A DNA stretch of 64,000 bases, from the NCBI GenBank assembly GCA_007449985.2, contig VIIQ02000076.1, positions 1-64,000 on the forward strand, written 5' to 3'. Positions 62,197-64,000 of the stretch are shown here, one piece after another (within the stretch, counting starts at the first letter, position 1; each line of letters starts with the position of its first letter). This DNA is from Desmodesmus armatus (lineage: Eukaryota > Chlorophyta > Chlorophyceae > Sphaeropleales > Scenedesmaceae). A program made the position numbers and the translations under genes. The notes beneath the pieces are model-generated. The model saw nothing but the letters and a program-made list of their open reading frames with translations, did not search any database and had not been told where the DNA came from.

Positions 62197-63918
62197 ATGC
62201 TTCACCCTTGCTGTTCTGAGTGCATACTAGGGATCAGCTGGCACCTGCATGCAACACCGCTGCTGCAACCTGTGCTGATACCTTTGATGCAGCAGGTACC
62301 AGCAAGTGCGCAGCTGCTGGCGTACCACAGCCCAGCCTCAAACTCACAAGCCGCATGCAGCAGCAGCAGCACGACTGTGCACAGGCAGCGTGCCAGAGCA
62401 GCAGCGCCGCCACAAGCAGTTGCACCCGGCAGCACAGCACAGCCGTCCACGTCGCAGGCTGTTGACTGGTTTGCAACTGACAAGAGGCCAGTCATTCTGT
62501 TTGATGGGGTGTGCAACCTGTGAGTCCCTAATAACTCAGCACCCTACTATCAGGGTTGGCTCTCAATACCAATCAGTGTCTGCCATTGTGCTGGCAAGCA
62601 GCAATGCAAGAACCAGTGCCGATTATTTCCAAGCAGTTGTAGGAGCAGTTGTAGACAATGTCTCCATTTACACAGCTCAGCCACACCACCTGCTGCCTCA
62701 GCAGTGCTCTAGTGTGTGTAAGGCAAGCTGCTGCTGCTGCTGCCATGCTGCTGGCCCCTCTGTGCTGTGTGCAGCTGCAATGGCGGTGTGAACTTCATGC
62801 TGGACTGGGACAAGCAGGGTGTGTACAGGCTGGCAGCACTGCAGAGCAACCCAGGCAGACAGCTGCTGACGAGGTGAGCTGGGGGGGGGGGGTGTAGGGG
62901 GTGGTTCTATCTATGCAGACATGTAGTGTGCATGTATCACTGAATATCAATTGTATCACTGAATATCAAATGTTGCCCTCCTCCTGGGCCGTGGTGGGCG
63001 CTGGCGTCGGGGGTATCGGTTTTTATACAATGTCATGTGTTGCAATACATTTGCATGTACTGTCGCCTGTTGTGCCCGCACTTCAGGCCTGCTGTGCCAT
63101 GCTGCCTGCAGTGCGGGCATGACTCGGCACCACAAATCACATGCATTGACACATACAGTGGTCGCCTACTGTGCTGTGCCATGCTGTGCTGTGCTGGCTG
63201 CTGGTGTTGCTGGTTACTGGATGAGTTAAGATGCATCGTACTACATCCACACTTACATCAGTGCATGCTGTGCCATGCTGTGTTGTGCTGTGCAGGTGTG
63301 GGCGGTCACCAGATGACATCTCCTCCATTGTGCTTGTAGAGGAGGGTGGGCACTACACCAAGTCTGATGCGGTGCTGCGCATAGCAAGCAGGCTAGGGCT
63401 GCCGCTGCCAGTGGTTGCTGCCGCCCTGATGCCACTGCCTCACTTCATCAGGGACACCTTCTATGACCAGGTGAGACTTCATAACGCCTCTGATTTGGGG
63501 GTCATGGCCTCCAGGAAGAGCAAGACGACTACCAGGGTGTTACCGCATGTTGCAGCCAGTTTTGAGTGGTGCTTGTACACCCTGTGATTGTGACGAGCAT
63601 GGCAAGTGCTGCATCCAAAGCTGCCCGCCAGAATTCTGCACACACGCCATTGAGACGTCAACGTTTGGATTAAGCAGGCGCTAGAAAGTGTTTCAGTGCA
63701 AGCAATCACAGTTTCCAAGCCTGCAGGCTTCTCAACTAGCTGGTGCCTGTGTGGTGAGCTTGCACACAGCGTTCACTGGATGGAACCCCTCGGTGATCCT
63801 TGCTGCAATTGCTGTGTATTTCTTTCAGGTCGCCAACAACCGGTACAGCTTCTTTGGCAAGACCAACACCTGCAGAGTCACGTCAGATGGTTTCCAGGAC
63901 AGGTTCCTGGGCGCATGA
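62197..63918 (+). CDS. DCC-family (DUF393) thiol-disulfide oxidoreductase-like protein
   Basis: Four exons: 62197-62519, 62775-62873, 63296-63470 and 63829-63918, 228 aa with matching phases. The first 90 residues are rich in A, S, Q, T and R with few acids and resemble a plastid transit peptide. The family motif DGVCNLCN (D-G-x-C-x-x-C) is formed across intron 1 (VILFDGVCNL joined to CNGGVNF). Downstream are FMLDWDKQG, LAALQSNPGRQLL, SSIVLVEEGGHYTKSDAVL, IRDTFYDQVANNRY and the usual late FGKTNTCRV. These follow the DCC family from end to end. DCC proteins have a thioredoxin-like CxxC but no proven reaction in most organisms. ATG 62197 is chosen as the first in-frame ATG. The gene starts within about 50 bp of the divergent lipase gene. 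Confidence 0.9.
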
Positions 63919-64000
63919 AGACAGCAACAGGCCTTTCCTCCAGTCCTGGCGCTGCTGGCCAGCCCAGCAATTCAACAAGGCAGGCCGTTCCTCCGTCTCT

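Overview
This window looks like nuclear DNA of a green alga, probably a core chlorophyte. That is an inference from three things: intron-rich genes with short exons and GT-AG introns, pervasive CTG/CAG triplet repeats with Q/A/S-rich proteins, and plastid- or plant-type enzymes. There are no operons, rRNA or CRISPR arrays, and I found no tRNA I could support. Gene models below were built by joining exons with matching splice phase; most totals are divisible by three after splicing.

Layout: (1) 1-1,360, minus, a partial acidic low-complexity gene running off the left edge. (2) about 1.9-9.27 kb, plus, a coiled-coil protein ending in a J-domain-like HPD module, with a 21-copy exon/intron array at 3.9-8.0 kb. 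(3) 19.4-11.7 kb, minus, a 12-exon WNK-type kinase of about 1,196 aa. (4) 21.2-25.1 kb, plus, a RIBA-type riboflavin enzyme with a degenerate GTP cyclohydrolase II half and a one-base frameshift. (5) 25.1-30.0 kb, no supported gene. (6) 35.4-30.0 kb, minus, a poly-Q/poly-A protein of about 1,204 aa. (7) 40.0-36.7 kb, minus, a MYND zinc-finger protein. (8) 40.5-43.4 kb, plus, an N-myristoylation-type acidic repeat protein with an internal TAG. (9) 45.4-53.6 kb, plus, a secreted or ER M20 dipeptidase with a one-base frameshift. (10) 53.8-56.4 kb, plus, a carbonyl-reductase-like SDR. (11) 62.2-57.7 kb, minus, a class 3 / diacylglycerol-lipase-like protein. (12) 62.2-63.9 kb, plus, a DCC-family (DUF393) protein.

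The genes have unrelated jobs, as expected in a eukaryotic chromosome. Several pairs are head to head (1/2, 3/4, 7/8, 11/12) and could share promoters.

The most striking observation is structural. In six genes, introns carry tandem partial copies of the neighbouring exon edge together with its splice site. Copies of an exon's 5' end lie upstream of it, usually with an AG acceptor. Copies of an exon's 3' end lie downstream, usually with a GT donor. I count about fourteen affected junctions, the extreme case being the 21-copy array. Other notable points are a 70-bp-arm inverted repeat in an intron, a three-copy dispersed intronic repeat, a GC-AG intron in the kinase, splice signals embedded in microsatellites, and several single-base frame breaks that could be sequencing errors or real lesions.
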